Shown piece by piece: positions 7,238-15,425 of a DNA stretch of 16,407 nucleotides. The notes beneath the pieces were generated by a model. That model saw only the letters and a program-made list of their open reading frames with translations. It was not told the origin of the DNA and searched no databases. This DNA comes from Rickettsiales bacterium (GTDB lineage Bacteria; Pseudomonadota; Alphaproteobacteria; Methylaequorales; Methylaequoraceae), in NCBI GenBank assembly GCA_002715305.1, contig PAYV01000014.1, positions 1 through 16,407 of the forward strand, written 5' to 3'. The position numbers and the translations under genes are program-made. Within the stretch, counting starts at the first letter, position 1. Each line of letters opens with the position of its first letter.

Positions 7238-8615
7238 TTTTTTTTTTATAAACAAGATTTTTGAAATACTTTCCTCTTTCTGAAAAATCCTTAAATTGGT
7301 CATATGATGAACAAGCTGGTGAAAACAAAACATTAACCTCGGTTTTATATTTTAATGCATCCTTAACTGCTGAATTAAATGCATTATCAAGATTTGGAAA
7401 ATATGATGAATCTATAGAATTCTCTTTTAAAAAATTATGAAATTTAATGTTAGCTTCACCATAAGTATAGGCTCTTAAAATTTTATGTGTTTTTTTTTCT
7501 ATGCCTTTTAATCCTCCTTTTTTTTCCCTTCCACCTAGAATCAAAAGATTATTTCCTAAACAATCAAGAGCTGTAAGAGTAGAGTTAATGTTGGTTGATT
7601 TACTATCATTAAAAAAATTAATATTTCTTTTTGAACCGACAAACTCCATTCTATGTTCTATATTTTTTAATTTCTCAACAGCTTGAATAAAATTTGAATG
7701 ATTTAATCCTAAAGAAAAAAAAATTGAATATGAAGCTAAAAGGTTCTGAAAATTATGTTTTGCAGCTATAAATTGCATTTTTTTTTTGTTTATTATAATT
7801 TTTTTATTTATCAAATTATTTCTAATTTCAATTTCGTCTTTATTATCCGAAAGATTAATATCAGATTTCTTTTTTAAATTTGTACTTATTGTAATCAAAT
7901 TACTTTTGAAATTTCTATCAAATTCTTTCGCAATCTTTTGACATATTTTATTGTCAATACAGATAATTGCGGTTGAGGATTTGGTTTGATTTTTAAATAT
8001 ATTTAATTTTGCTTTTATATAAGAATTCATATTTTCATGCCAATCCATGTGGTCTCTTGAAATATTAAGTAAAACTGCAATTTCAAATTTAAGATTTTTA
8101 ATTCTATGAAGTTGAAAAGAAGAACTCTCAACTACTATAGGACCTAAATATTTTTTTATATCTATTTTATTTAATGGAATGCCTATGTTTCCACACATTT
8201 GAGATTTTAATTTATTTTTATATGAAATTAAATTTTTCGTAAATACAGTTGTTGTTGATTTGCCATTTGTTCCAGTAATACCAATTAAAGTTTTTTTCTT
8301 TTCAAGAAATGATAAAAACTCTAAATCGGAAATTATTGTAACTTTATTTTCTTTTGCCTTTGCTGCAGCAATATGTGTATTTTTACCCTCACTTTTTATT
8401 CCAGGACTCAGTACAAGATAATCTAACGTTTTAAAATTTACATTCTCAACAGCAATTACTTTAATTTTATTTTTTTTTGCTTTCTTTCTTGTGAGAATGT
8501 CATCATCCCAACATATAGTGTGACATAATGTTTTTTTTAATGCTCTAGCAAGTGACATTCCTGAAATTCCAAGTCCTATAATATAAATATTTTTTTTTAG
8601 TTTTTTTGAAATCAT
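7230..8615 (-). CDS. murD: UDP-MurNAc-L-Ala:D-Glu ligase MurD
   Basis: Cytoplasmic Mur ligase that adds D-glutamate, the second stem-peptide residue. The 461-residue product begins with a Rossmann-type IIGLGISGMSLA segment (12-23) and has the P-loop GTNGKST (115-121), VESSSFQL (162-169), DHMDWH (188-193), a likely carbamylated lysine K203 in KAKLNIF and the C-terminal SPACSSYDQF (432-441), a MurD hallmark. Length is normal. It overlaps mraY by 4 bases and ftsW by 8 bases. The last codons read through a run of 11 A residues, so the exact C-terminus is sensitive to homopolymer errors, although the catalytic part is not affected. Confidence 0.96.
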   Translation of the reverse strand: MISKKLKKNIYIIGLGISGMSLARALKKTLCHTICWDDDILTRKKAKKNKIKVIAVENVNFKTLDYLVLSPGIKSEGKNTHIAAAKAKENKVTIISDLEFLSFLEKKKTLIGITGTNGKSTTTVFTKNLISYKNKLKSQMCGNIGIPLNKIDIKKYLGPIVVESSSFQLHRIKNLKFEIAVLLNISRDHMDWHENMNSYIKAKLNIFKNQTKSSTAIICIDNKICQKIAKEFDRNFKSNLITISTNLKKKSDINLSDNKDEIEIRNNLINKKIIINKKKMQFIAAKHNFQNLLASYSIFFSLGLNHSNFIQAVEKLKNIEHRMEFVGSKRNINFFNDSKSTNINSTLTALDCLGNNLLILGGREKKGGLKGIEKKTHKILRAYTYGEANIKFHNFLKENSIDSSYFPNLDNAFNSAVKDALKYKTEVNVLFSPACSSYDQFKDFSERGKYFKNLVYKKKNE

Positions 8616-9700
8616 CTAAGTTTTAAGCTTGCTAGGCCAAGAAGGGCAAGAATAATTGAGATTATCCAAAATCTTATTACTATTGTTGATTCAGACCAAC
8701 CCTTTTGTTCAAAGTGATGATGAATTGGAGCCATTTTAAATATTCTTTTTCCAGTTATCTTAAAAGAAATTACTTGGGCGATAACGGATAAAGCCTCCAA
8801 AACAAAAATTCCTCCAACTATTGATAATATTATCTCATGTTTTGTTGCGACAGCAACTGCACCAATTGTTCCTCCAACAGATAATGAACCAGTATCTCCC
8901 ATAAAAACCATTGCTGGTGGAGCATTATACCACAAAAAACCTAATCCACTTCCAATTAAGGCACTACAGATTATTACTAATTCACCAGTATCACTTATAT
9001 AAGGGATTTTTAAGTAAGAAGAGTAAATTGAATTTCCGGTAAAATATGTAATGAACGCAAAAGAAAGCGCTGTTATCATTATTGGACCTATTGCTAAACC
9101 ATCAAGCCCATCAGTCAAATTTACTGCGTTTGCAGATCCTACAATAACAATTGCACCGAATAAATAGTAAAAATTTCCTAAGTCTATAAATAGTCCTTTG
9201 GTAAAAGGTATAAATACAATGTTTACAAGTTCAGTGCTGATAATATTATTTAAATAAAAAATGAATATAAATGATGCTGTAAATTCTAAAATTAATCTAT
9301 GAGAACTTTTTATTCCTTCTGATGAATTAGTTTTTAATTTTTTATAATCATCAAATGCGCCAATTAAACCAAAAATTATCGTTATACTGAATATTAGCCA
9401 AACTAAATTACTTGTAAGATCAGCCCATAGAGTAATAGAGAAAAAAAGTGATATTAAAATAAGCATTCCTCCCATTGTAGGAACTCCAACTTTGTTAATT
9501 AAATGACTTTTGGGCCCGTCTTTTCTTATTGGCTGACCATTTTTCTGAATTTTTTTTAAAATTTTAATTAATCTAGGACCTAAAAAAAATGAAATCAAAA
9601 AAGCCGTAAATAAGGCACCACCCGCTCTAAATGTTAGGTAATTGAAAAGGTTTAAAAAACTATAATTTTCTATATGTGGTAACAAAAAATAATAAAACAT
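8612..9700 (-). CDS. mraY: Phospho-MurNAc-pentapeptide transferase MraY
   Basis: Integral membrane enzyme that transfers phospho-MurNAc-pentapeptide from UDP to undecaprenyl phosphate, giving lipid I. The 362-residue product is strongly hydrophobic with about ten predicted membrane segments. The polyprenyl-phosphate transferase signatures are intact: FDDYKK (D117, D118), NAVNLTDGLDGL (191-202), FMGDTGSL with D269, and MAPIHHHFE with the three histidines at 327-329. It begins 1 base after murF and overlaps murD by 4 bases (ATGA), so translation is probably coupled. It is one of the better conserved proteins in the window and nothing is missing. Confidence 0.97.
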   Translation of the reverse strand: MFYYFLLPHIENYSFLNLFNYLTFRAGGALFTAFLISFFLGPRLIKILKKIQKNGQPIRKDGPKSHLINKVGVPTMGGMLILISLFFSITLWADLTSNLVWLIFSITIIFGLIGAFDDYKKLKTNSSEGIKSSHRLILEFTASFIFIFYLNNIISTELVNIVFIPFTKGLFIDLGNFYYLFGAIVIVGSANAVNLTDGLDGLAIGPIMITALSFAFITYFTGNSIYSSYLKIPYISDTGELVIICSALIGSGLGFLWYNAPPAMVFMGDTGSLSVGGTIGAVAVATKHEIILSIVGGIFVLEALSVIAQVISFKITGKRIFKMAPIHHHFEQKGWSESTIVIRFWIISIILALLGLASLKLR

Positions 9701-9701
9701 C

Positions 9702-11078
9702 TTAAGATTCTTTTTTTAGTTTTTTACAAATTTCGTGTAATTTTGTTGAATTAGACCCTTTTATCATAACAACATCATCATTTTTTAAAATTTTTAATAG
9801 TTTATTGTATACGTTTTCAGAATTATTAAAATGAATAGCTATTATTTTTTTTGAGATATTCTGACTGATTATTCTTGTATGTAAACCAACAGTTATTAAA
9901 ATATCAGGAGAAGATTTTTCAATTTCAGTTATTATATTTCTGTGAAGTTTCTCGGAAGATTTTCCTAATTCGAGCATGTCACCAATAATGCAAATTTTTC
10001 TTTTTAGTTTGTAATTGATATCATTTAAATTTCTGATAGATGTAATTAAAGAATTAGGACTTGAATTATATGATTCATCAATAAGCGTTATGGTCTTTTG
10101 TGAAACCTCTATTTTTTGAATTTTGCCTCTGCCCTCTAGAAAATCTAATTTTTCAAAACTTTGTTTTGAAATGTTATGTCTTATTTTTAATAATTCTAAA
10201 ATCCCTAAAATTATGGATACATTAAGTTCCCAAATTTTTGAATTTGTATTAGCTGATAATTTAATGACCTTAGTTAGAATTGAAAAATAACAGAAATTTT
10301 TCTTATTTTTAATTATATGAAAATCAGATTTATTCGAATATCCAAATGAGCAAACCTTAGTGGTTTTTTTTATTGCTTTCTCTTTTAAAAAATTAAAATA
10401 ATCATCATCTTTAGGAAGAATTGCTATATGTTCTCTTGAAAAAAAATCAAAAATCTTGGATTTTTCCATAGCTATTCCTTTTTTTGATTTAAAATTCCCT
10501 ATATGTGCATTTCCAATATTTGTTATGACCGCTATATCAGGCCTAGCTATTTTTACAAGATTTCTTATTTCTCCTGGTCTATTCATTCCAATTTCTATGA
10601 TAGCTATTTCTGTTTCCCTAGGCATTCTTGCTAAAGTTAAAGGCATACCAATTTCATTATTAAAATTTCCAAAATTTGCATGTGTTATAAATTTTTCTCC
10701 TATAATCTTTTTTAACCATTCTTTTAAAGTGGTTTTCCCACTACTACCAGTTATGCAGATAAGAATGTTATTTTTGATCCTTTTTCTTGAAAAAGTTGCT
10801 AATTTTAAAAGTGAATCATTGGTATTCTTTACTGATATTAGCTTTTCCTTATTTCTAAAAGAATTTAAATTTTGTTCATTAACTAATGATGCTAAAGCAC
10901 CTTTCATGAGTGCATCATTTATGAAATTATGTCCATCAAATTTTTTTCCTTTTATTGGAATAAAAAGATTTCCTTTACATACCGTTCTTGAATCAATTGA
11001 AATATTGTTAAAAATCAAATCCTTTTTTAGTAAAACTTTACAATTAAGTGCCTTTTGAATTTCTGTTAAACTCCACAT
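9702..11078 (-). CDS. murF: UDP-MurNAc-tripeptide:D-Ala-D-Ala ligase MurF
   Basis: Cytoplasmic ATP-dependent ligase that attaches the D-Ala-D-Ala dipeptide made by Ddl to UDP-MurNAc-tripeptide, completing the pentapeptide precursor. The 458-residue product has the usual three-domain pattern: an N-terminal substrate domain, a central ATPase domain with P-loop TGSSGKTT (110-117), FNNEIGMPLTL (139-149), EIGMN (162-166) and NIGNAHIG (187-194), and a C-terminal domain with DESYNSSP (334-341), GDMLELG (366-372) and KGSNS near the end. Motifs and length match MurF and not the other Mur ligases (ESYNSSP and GDMLELG are MurF hallmarks). Single-base gaps separate it from murE and mraY. A 200-codon antisense frame inside it is a compositional shadow. 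Confidence 0.96.
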   Translation of the reverse strand: MWSLTEIQKALNCKVLLKKDLIFNNISIDSRTVCKGNLFIPIKGKKFDGHNFINDALMKGALASLVNEQNLNSFRNKEKLISVKNTNDSLLKLATFSRKRIKNNILICITGSSGKTTLKEWLKKIIGEKFITHANFGNFNNEIGMPLTLARMPRETEIAIIEIGMNRPGEIRNLVKIARPDIAVITNIGNAHIGNFKSKKGIAMEKSKIFDFFSREHIAILPKDDDYFNFLKEKAIKKTTKVCSFGYSNKSDFHIIKNKKNFCYFSILTKVIKLSANTNSKIWELNVSIILGILELLKIRHNISKQSFEKLDFLEGRGKIQKIEVSQKTITLIDESYNSSPNSLITSIRNLNDINYKLKRKICIIGDMLELGKSSEKLHRNIITEIEKSSPDILITVGLHTRIISQNISKKIIAIHFNNSENVYNKLLKILKNDDVVMIKGSNSTKLHEICKKLKKES

Positions 11079-11079
11079 A

Positions 11080-12552
11080 TTATTTTTTTGATAAGTATTT
11101 TAGTGCAATTTTTTTGTCACTAAATGGTATTTTTTTTTTACCAATAATCTGATAATTTTCATGGCCTTTTCCTGCTATTAATAAAATATCATTTGGTTTA
11201 ATAATATTTATAGAATTTTTTATAGCATGATCTCTAGATTCTATTTTTGTAATTTTTTTTAAATTATCATCATTTATTTCAGCTATCATGTCACCAATTA
11301 TTGATTTAGGATCTTCAAATCTTGGGTTGTCATTAGTAAGAATTACTTGATCTGAAAATTTTACGGCAATTTTAGTCATAATAGATCTTTTTCCCCTATC
11401 TCTATCACCACCACATCCAAACACTAAAATTAATTTTCCTTTAGTTATTTTCTTCAATGATTTTAGTACAATTTTTAGTGCATTTGGCGTGTGAGCATAA
11501 TCAATGTAAACTCGTAGATCATTCTTATGATAGATTTTTTCTAATCTTCCTGGGGGATTATTTAGTTGATTTAAAATTTCAAAATGACTTTTTTTTATTT
11601 TATACCCAAATACTAATAATAATGAACATATTCTATTTAATATCTCATACTCTGATGAAACATTAATTTCAAAATTAAGATTTTGTTTATTAAGTTCAAA
11701 GGTTACATGAAAATTTCTGTTTATTTTTTTAATTTTTTTTATTTTTAAAAAAGAAGCTTTTTTACCATAATCAAGAATTTTAAGACCCCTTTTATTACAA
11801 ATGTCTTTAAAATAATGAGAATATTTTGAATCTGCAAAAATTACCGCTACTGAATTTCTTTTTGTATAATTTGTAAAAAGAAGAGATTTTGATTTTTTGT
11901 AAATTTCAAATTTTTTATGATAATCAAGATGATCTCTTGACAAATTTGTAAAAGCAACTTTATCAAATTTCAATGGAAATAATCTATGTTGATCAAGCCC
12001 TATACTTGATGCTTCAAAAATTATATTTTCACATTTTTTCTTTGATAACACTGATAAATACTTGTGATTAGTAATTGAATCAGACGTAGTAAGTTCAGAG
12101 TTTATAATTTTTTTATTATTGTAAAAAATACCAAGAGTTCCAATCGCACTATTGTTTTTTCCTATCAGATTCCAAATCTGCCTGGTATGATGAACAACAC
12201 TTGTTTTTCCATTAGTTCCTGTTACAGCAATCTTATGTTTCACATTATTTCTAAAAATTATAGAAGATATTTCTGATAAAACTTTTCTTACATCCTTACA
12301 CTTAATAAAAATAAATCTAGAGTTTTCTGATTTTATTTTAAAGTTTTCTGAGACAACTATTGCAATTTTTTTAAGTTTTGAAAGAGTAGAAATGTAAAAT
12401 TCGCCATTATTTTTTTCTCCCTTGATTGCAGCAAAAATAAACCCCTCTTTTATGTTCTTAGATTTATCTGATATCCCTTTTACCTCGAAATCATAAAAGT
12501 TTTTTATCTTAGTTTGGGTTTTACATTTTTTTATAATATTACTTAGTTTCAT
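11080..12552 (-). CDS. murE: UDP-MurNAc-L-Ala-D-Glu:meso-DAP ligase MurE
   Basis: Cytoplasmic ATP-dependent Mur ligase adding the third stem-peptide residue. The 490-residue product shows the P-loop TGTNGKTS (111-118), a probable carbamylated lysine K222 in SKSLLF, GRLE (335-338), DYAHTP (351-356), GCGGDRDRGKR (379-389) and DNPR (408-411). DNPR is the motif that binds meso-diaminopimelate in this family, so the wall is predicted to be DAP type, as expected for a Gram-negative bacterium. The substrate loop reads TTSDS where many homologues have TTPDS, a mild difference of unknown effect. It starts 2 bases after ftsI and ends 1 base before murF, so it is cotranscribed with both. Confidence 0.96.
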   Translation of the reverse strand: MKLSNIIKKCKTQTKIKNFYDFEVKGISDKSKNIKEGFIFAAIKGEKNNGEFYISTLSKLKKIAIVVSENFKIKSENSRFIFIKCKDVRKVLSEISSIIFRNNVKHKIAVTGTNGKTSVVHHTRQIWNLIGKNNSAIGTLGIFYNNKKIINSELTTSDSITNHKYLSVLSKKKCENIIFEASSIGLDQHRLFPLKFDKVAFTNLSRDHLDYHKKFEIYKKSKSLLFTNYTKRNSVAVIFADSKYSHYFKDICNKRGLKILDYGKKASFLKIKKIKKINRNFHVTFELNKQNLNFEINVSSEYEILNRICSLLLVFGYKIKKSHFEILNQLNNPPGRLEKIYHKNDLRVYIDYAHTPNALKIVLKSLKKITKGKLILVFGCGGDRDRGKRSIMTKIAVKFSDQVILTNDNPRFEDPKSIIGDMIAEINDDNLKKITKIESRDHAIKNSINIIKPNDILLIAGKGHENYQIIGKKKIPFSDKKIALKYLSKK

Positions 12553-12554
12553 TT

Positions 12555-14240
12555 TTAATTGAGAGCTAGACTATCTAAATAGTTTCTTTTATCTAGAATA
12601 GGTGATATTTTTTTTGTTATCTCTGAAAATGTTGGTGCTGCAGTATCACCGCCAAAATACTCTAAAAATCTATTATTTGTTCTTTTTGGTTCATCAAATA
12701 ATACAAGTGTTAAATATTTTGGCTCTTTAATTGGAAACACGCCAATAAAGGAAGTTATTACTTTTTCACTATTATAATTACCATCAACAAATTTTTCTGA
12801 TGTCCCAGTCTTGCCTCCAACTTCTAATCCTAGGACTTTTGCCTTTTTGCCTGTACCTTCTTCAACTATTCTTTTAAGTAGACTATTAATTTTTTCTGAT
12901 GTCTTAATATCGAGTATTCTTTTTATTTGATTGGATTCTCCAAGAGAAATTGTTGGTTTTACTTTAAAACCACCATTTACTAATGTTGAAAAACTACTTG
13001 CTAAACTTATTGGTGATAATGATATTCCATATCCGAAACTTATAAATTTTGATGCGGTTATATTCCAATAATCAGGAAGGTTATTTGATACTGTCTTTAA
13101 ACCTGAAACATTAAGATTTTCAGTAAGACCTATTTTTTTAAAAAAGTCTTTTTGTTTTTCATGACCCATAAAATCTAGTAATTTAATACTACCAATATTT
13201 GAGGATTTAATAAATATATCATCAAATGTAAGTTTTTTTTCACCTTTAATTTCATCTTTAATTTGTTTTTCATGTGTTATTTGATATGGAAATTCTACAT
13301 CAAAAATTTCCTTTGTAGCCAAAGATTCAATTTCATAAGCTAAGGCAGCATTGAAAATTTTCAGGGTTGAACCCATCTCATATCTCGCCTCTGTAACTAA
13401 GTTATTCTCAGAAAAAGCTGTTATTTCTTCTGGATAATTCGGATCAAAATCTGGTAAAGAAACCATAGAAATTATTTCGCCATTATTTACATTCATAACT
13501 AGTGCTAGTGCTGAATTAGCTTCATATTTTTTCATACTTCTACTTAATTCTTCATGCACTATCGATTGAATTCTTAAATCTAGTGATAACCTAATGTTTT
13601 TTCCATTAGAAAGTTTATTGTGAAAATTTTTTTCTATCTTACTTTTTGGTTCGTAAAATTTAGATAAAAAACCTGTGATGTGACAGAACAAATTATGTTG
13701 CGGATAGATTCTTTTTTGAGACTTTTCAAAAACTAAACCAGGGTCTCCAATCTTTTTTAATTGATTTATTTCATAATTACTTAGATTATTTTGAATTAGA
13801 ATATAATGTTTTTTAGAAAATGCATAATTAATAAAGCTTGATTTTTTATTTTTAAAAATTTTTTCAATCTCACCTTTAACTATTTTTCTATTTATTAATT
13901 TTTTTGTATTTAAATATAAATCAAATGTTGGAAGGTTAGTAGCAATTAGGGTTCCATTTCTATCAAAAATTTTTCCTCTTTCTATATTAACTTTTGAATA
14001 AAATTTTCTATTTTTTTCTGAATTCAAAGTTATTTGAAAAAGATTATAAAAAATATTTAGAAAAAAAACTGAAGTTAGTGCTAAACAAATTAAATTAAAA
14101 TTTTTTGCAAAGATCAAAGTTTTTTCCTTAGATGCTAAATTTAGTAAATCATTATCATCTCTAAAATTTACCTTTGAAGTATTTAATCTTTTAAAATTTG
14201 GACGAAGATTTTCAAATAAATATTTCTTTCCTTTTTCCAT
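12555..14240 (-). CDS. ftsI: Septal peptidoglycan transpeptidase FtsI (PBP3)
   Basis: Class B penicillin-binding protein that cross-links septal peptidoglycan and works as a complex with the glycosyltransferase FtsW. The 561-residue product has a cytoplasmic tail of about 42 residues, one membrane anchor (about 43-70) and a pedestal domain beginning around IERGKIFDRNG (86-96). The transpeptidase domain carries all three catalytic motifs: SxxK as STLK (nucleophile S291, K294), SxN as SSN (346-348) and KTG (477-479). Length is close to the family norm with no missing catalytic residue. It starts 1 base into the ftsL stop (TAATG) and ends 2 bases before murE. The domain pattern could also fit a PBP2/MrdA, but the position after ftsL and in cis with ftsW makes FtsI clear. 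Confidence 0.96.
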   Translation of the reverse strand: MEKGKKYLFENLRPNFKRLNTSKVNFRDDNDLLNLASKEKTLIFAKNFNLICLALTSVFFLNIFYNLFQITLNSEKNRKFYSKVNIERGKIFDRNGTLIATNLPTFDLYLNTKKLINRKIVKGEIEKIFKNKKSSFINYAFSKKHYILIQNNLSNYEINQLKKIGDPGLVFEKSQKRIYPQHNLFCHITGFLSKFYEPKSKIEKNFHNKLSNGKNIRLSLDLRIQSIVHEELSRSMKKYEANSALALVMNVNNGEIISMVSLPDFDPNYPEEITAFSENNLVTEARYEMGSTLKIFNAALAYEIESLATKEIFDVEFPYQITHEKQIKDEIKGEKKLTFDDIFIKSSNIGSIKLLDFMGHEKQKDFFKKIGLTENLNVSGLKTVSNNLPDYWNITASKFISFGYGISLSPISLASSFSTLVNGGFKVKPTISLGESNQIKRILDIKTSEKINSLLKRIVEEGTGKKAKVLGLEVGGKTGTSEKFVDGNYNSEKVITSFIGVFPIKEPKYLTLVLFDEPKRTNNRFLEYFGGDTAAPTFSEITKKISPILDKRNYLDSLALN

Positions 14241-14500
14241 TAAAAATCCTTTTGATTTAATTTTATACGATCCTCTTGAAGAATAGGTTCTAAATCAAAT
14301 TCTAATTCATTTATTTCTTTTAATCTTTGCGGTCTGGTATCATAGGTTATGTTATTAGTTATTTTCTCTATTTCTGTGTTTATTTGCTCTATTTGTTCTT
14401 CTAATTTAGTAATTTTAATTTCTTGATTACTTATTATTAAGTTCAAAGCAACTAAAATAACAATTGATATTACAAACAATATTGTATTAATAGTTTTCAT
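14240..14500 (-). CDS. ftsL: Cell division protein FtsL
   Basis: Small bitopic divisome protein that, with FtsQ and FtsB, activates FtsW-FtsI septal synthesis. The 86-residue product has an N-terminal membrane segment at about residues 6-24, then a periplasmic helix with heptad-like hydrophobic spacing (about 27-52) expected to form the coiled coil with FtsB. It ends with a segment around RPQRLKEI that resembles the RPERI-type motif of alphaproteobacterial FtsL. Primary sequence is poorly conserved in this family, so the call rests on topology, this motif and the position between rsmH and ftsI. It overlaps rsmH by 4 bases (ATGA) and ftsI by 1 base (TAATG). Confidence 0.88.
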   Translation of the reverse strand: MKTINTILFVISIVILVALNLIISNQEIKITKLEEQIEQINTEIEKITNNITYDTRPQRLKEINELEFDLEPILQEDRIKLNQKDF

Positions 14501-15423
14501 ATTTTTTCTGCAACTCTAAGCCTTGCCGATCGAGATCTTGGGTTTTTCTTTATTTCTTTATCTGACGGTTTAATTGCTTTCTTTGTTAGAACTTTTAGAA
14601 AGGCTTTTTTATTTTCTTTTTCAGGTAAATGTTTATAATTATTAAAAGATCTAGCACTATTTTCTTTGAAAAATTGCTTTACAATTCTGTCCTCTAGTGA
14701 ATGAAATGAAACTACAGCAATTCTTGAATTTTTATTTAGAAGAACTGCGCATTTTTTTAAAAAGTTTTCTAATTCTATGAGTTCATCATTCACAAAAATT
14801 CTTAAAGCTTGAAATACTCTAGTTGCTGGATGAATCTTTTTATGAAAATTTATTTTTTCAATTATTTTACTTAACATTTTAGTTGAGTAAATTCTTTTTC
14901 TTTTACGAAATTCTATTATAGAACGGGATATTTTTCTTGAATTTTTTTCTTCCCCAAGAAAATAAAAGATTTCACTCAATTTTTTCTCTGAAAATTCATT
15001 TATTACCTTCTCTGCAGTAATTCCGTCGGATTTTTTATTCATACGCATGTCTAATGGACCATCGTTTAAGAATGAAAAACCTCTTTCTGGATTATTAAGT
15101 TGAGTATTTGAAATTCCAAGATCTAATAAAATTCCATCAAGTTTTCTAATTTTTTTTTTCTTCAAAAGATTTTCTACATTACTAAATTTTTCAATTTCAA
15201 AATGAAAATTATCAGGATATTTTTTTTTTAATTTAAGTGCATAATTTAATGAATCTGGATCCCTATCAATACTTATTATATTACATTGGACTTTCTCTAA
15301 AATTTTATTTGAATATCCACCTTGACCAAATGTTCCATCAAAATAGAATTTATCTTTCTCAGGTTTTATTTGGTCAATTACCTCATCAACCAATACTGGA
15401 AGATGTGTTAAGTGATCTGACAT
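14497..15423 (-). CDS. rsmH: 16S rRNA (cytosine(1402)-N4)-methyltransferase RsmH (MraW)
   Basis: SAM-dependent methyltransferase that modifies C1402 in the decoding region of 16S rRNA; it acts on the small ribosomal subunit, and its place in the dcw cluster is conserved. The 308-residue length is normal. The sequence shows the SAM-binding loop DGTFGQGGYS (29-38), DRDP (53-56), LDLGISNTQL (100-109), DGPLDMRM (121-128), HPATRVFQALRI (198-209), SFHSLEDR (239-246) and the basic C-terminal NPRSRSARLR signature. The start at 15423 gives the usual short N-terminus before HLPVL. It lies 2 bases after the ftsZ stop and overlaps ftsL by 4 bases (ATGA), implying coupled translation. The mraZ gene that usually precedes rsmH is replaced here by ftsZ. 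Confidence 0.97.
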   Translation of the reverse strand: MSDHLTHLPVLVDEVIDQIKPEKDKFYFDGTFGQGGYSNKILEKVQCNIISIDRDPDSLNYALKLKKKYPDNFHFEIEKFSNVENLLKKKKIRKLDGILLDLGISNTQLNNPERGFSFLNDGPLDMRMNKKSDGITAEKVINEFSEKKLSEIFYFLGEEKNSRKISRSIIEFRKRKRIYSTKMLSKIIEKINFHKKIHPATRVFQALRIFVNDELIELENFLKKCAVLLNKNSRIAVVSFHSLEDRIVKQFFKENSARSFNNYKHLPEKENKKAFLKVLTKKAIKPSDKEIKKNPRSRSARLRVAEKI

Positions 15424-15425
15424 TT

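Noticed and set aside
7238..7333. Upstream extension of ftsW inside murD
   Set aside because: It would overlap murD by over 100 bases and encodes residues that only mirror the conserved murD C-terminal codons; the ATG at 7237 gives the expected FtsW N-terminus.
10456..11058. Plus-strand open frame of about 200 codons
   Set aside because: It lies wholly antisense to conserved murF, has the Phe/Leu/Ser-rich composition expected from the complement of Lys/Asn-rich coding sequence, and shows no family motif.
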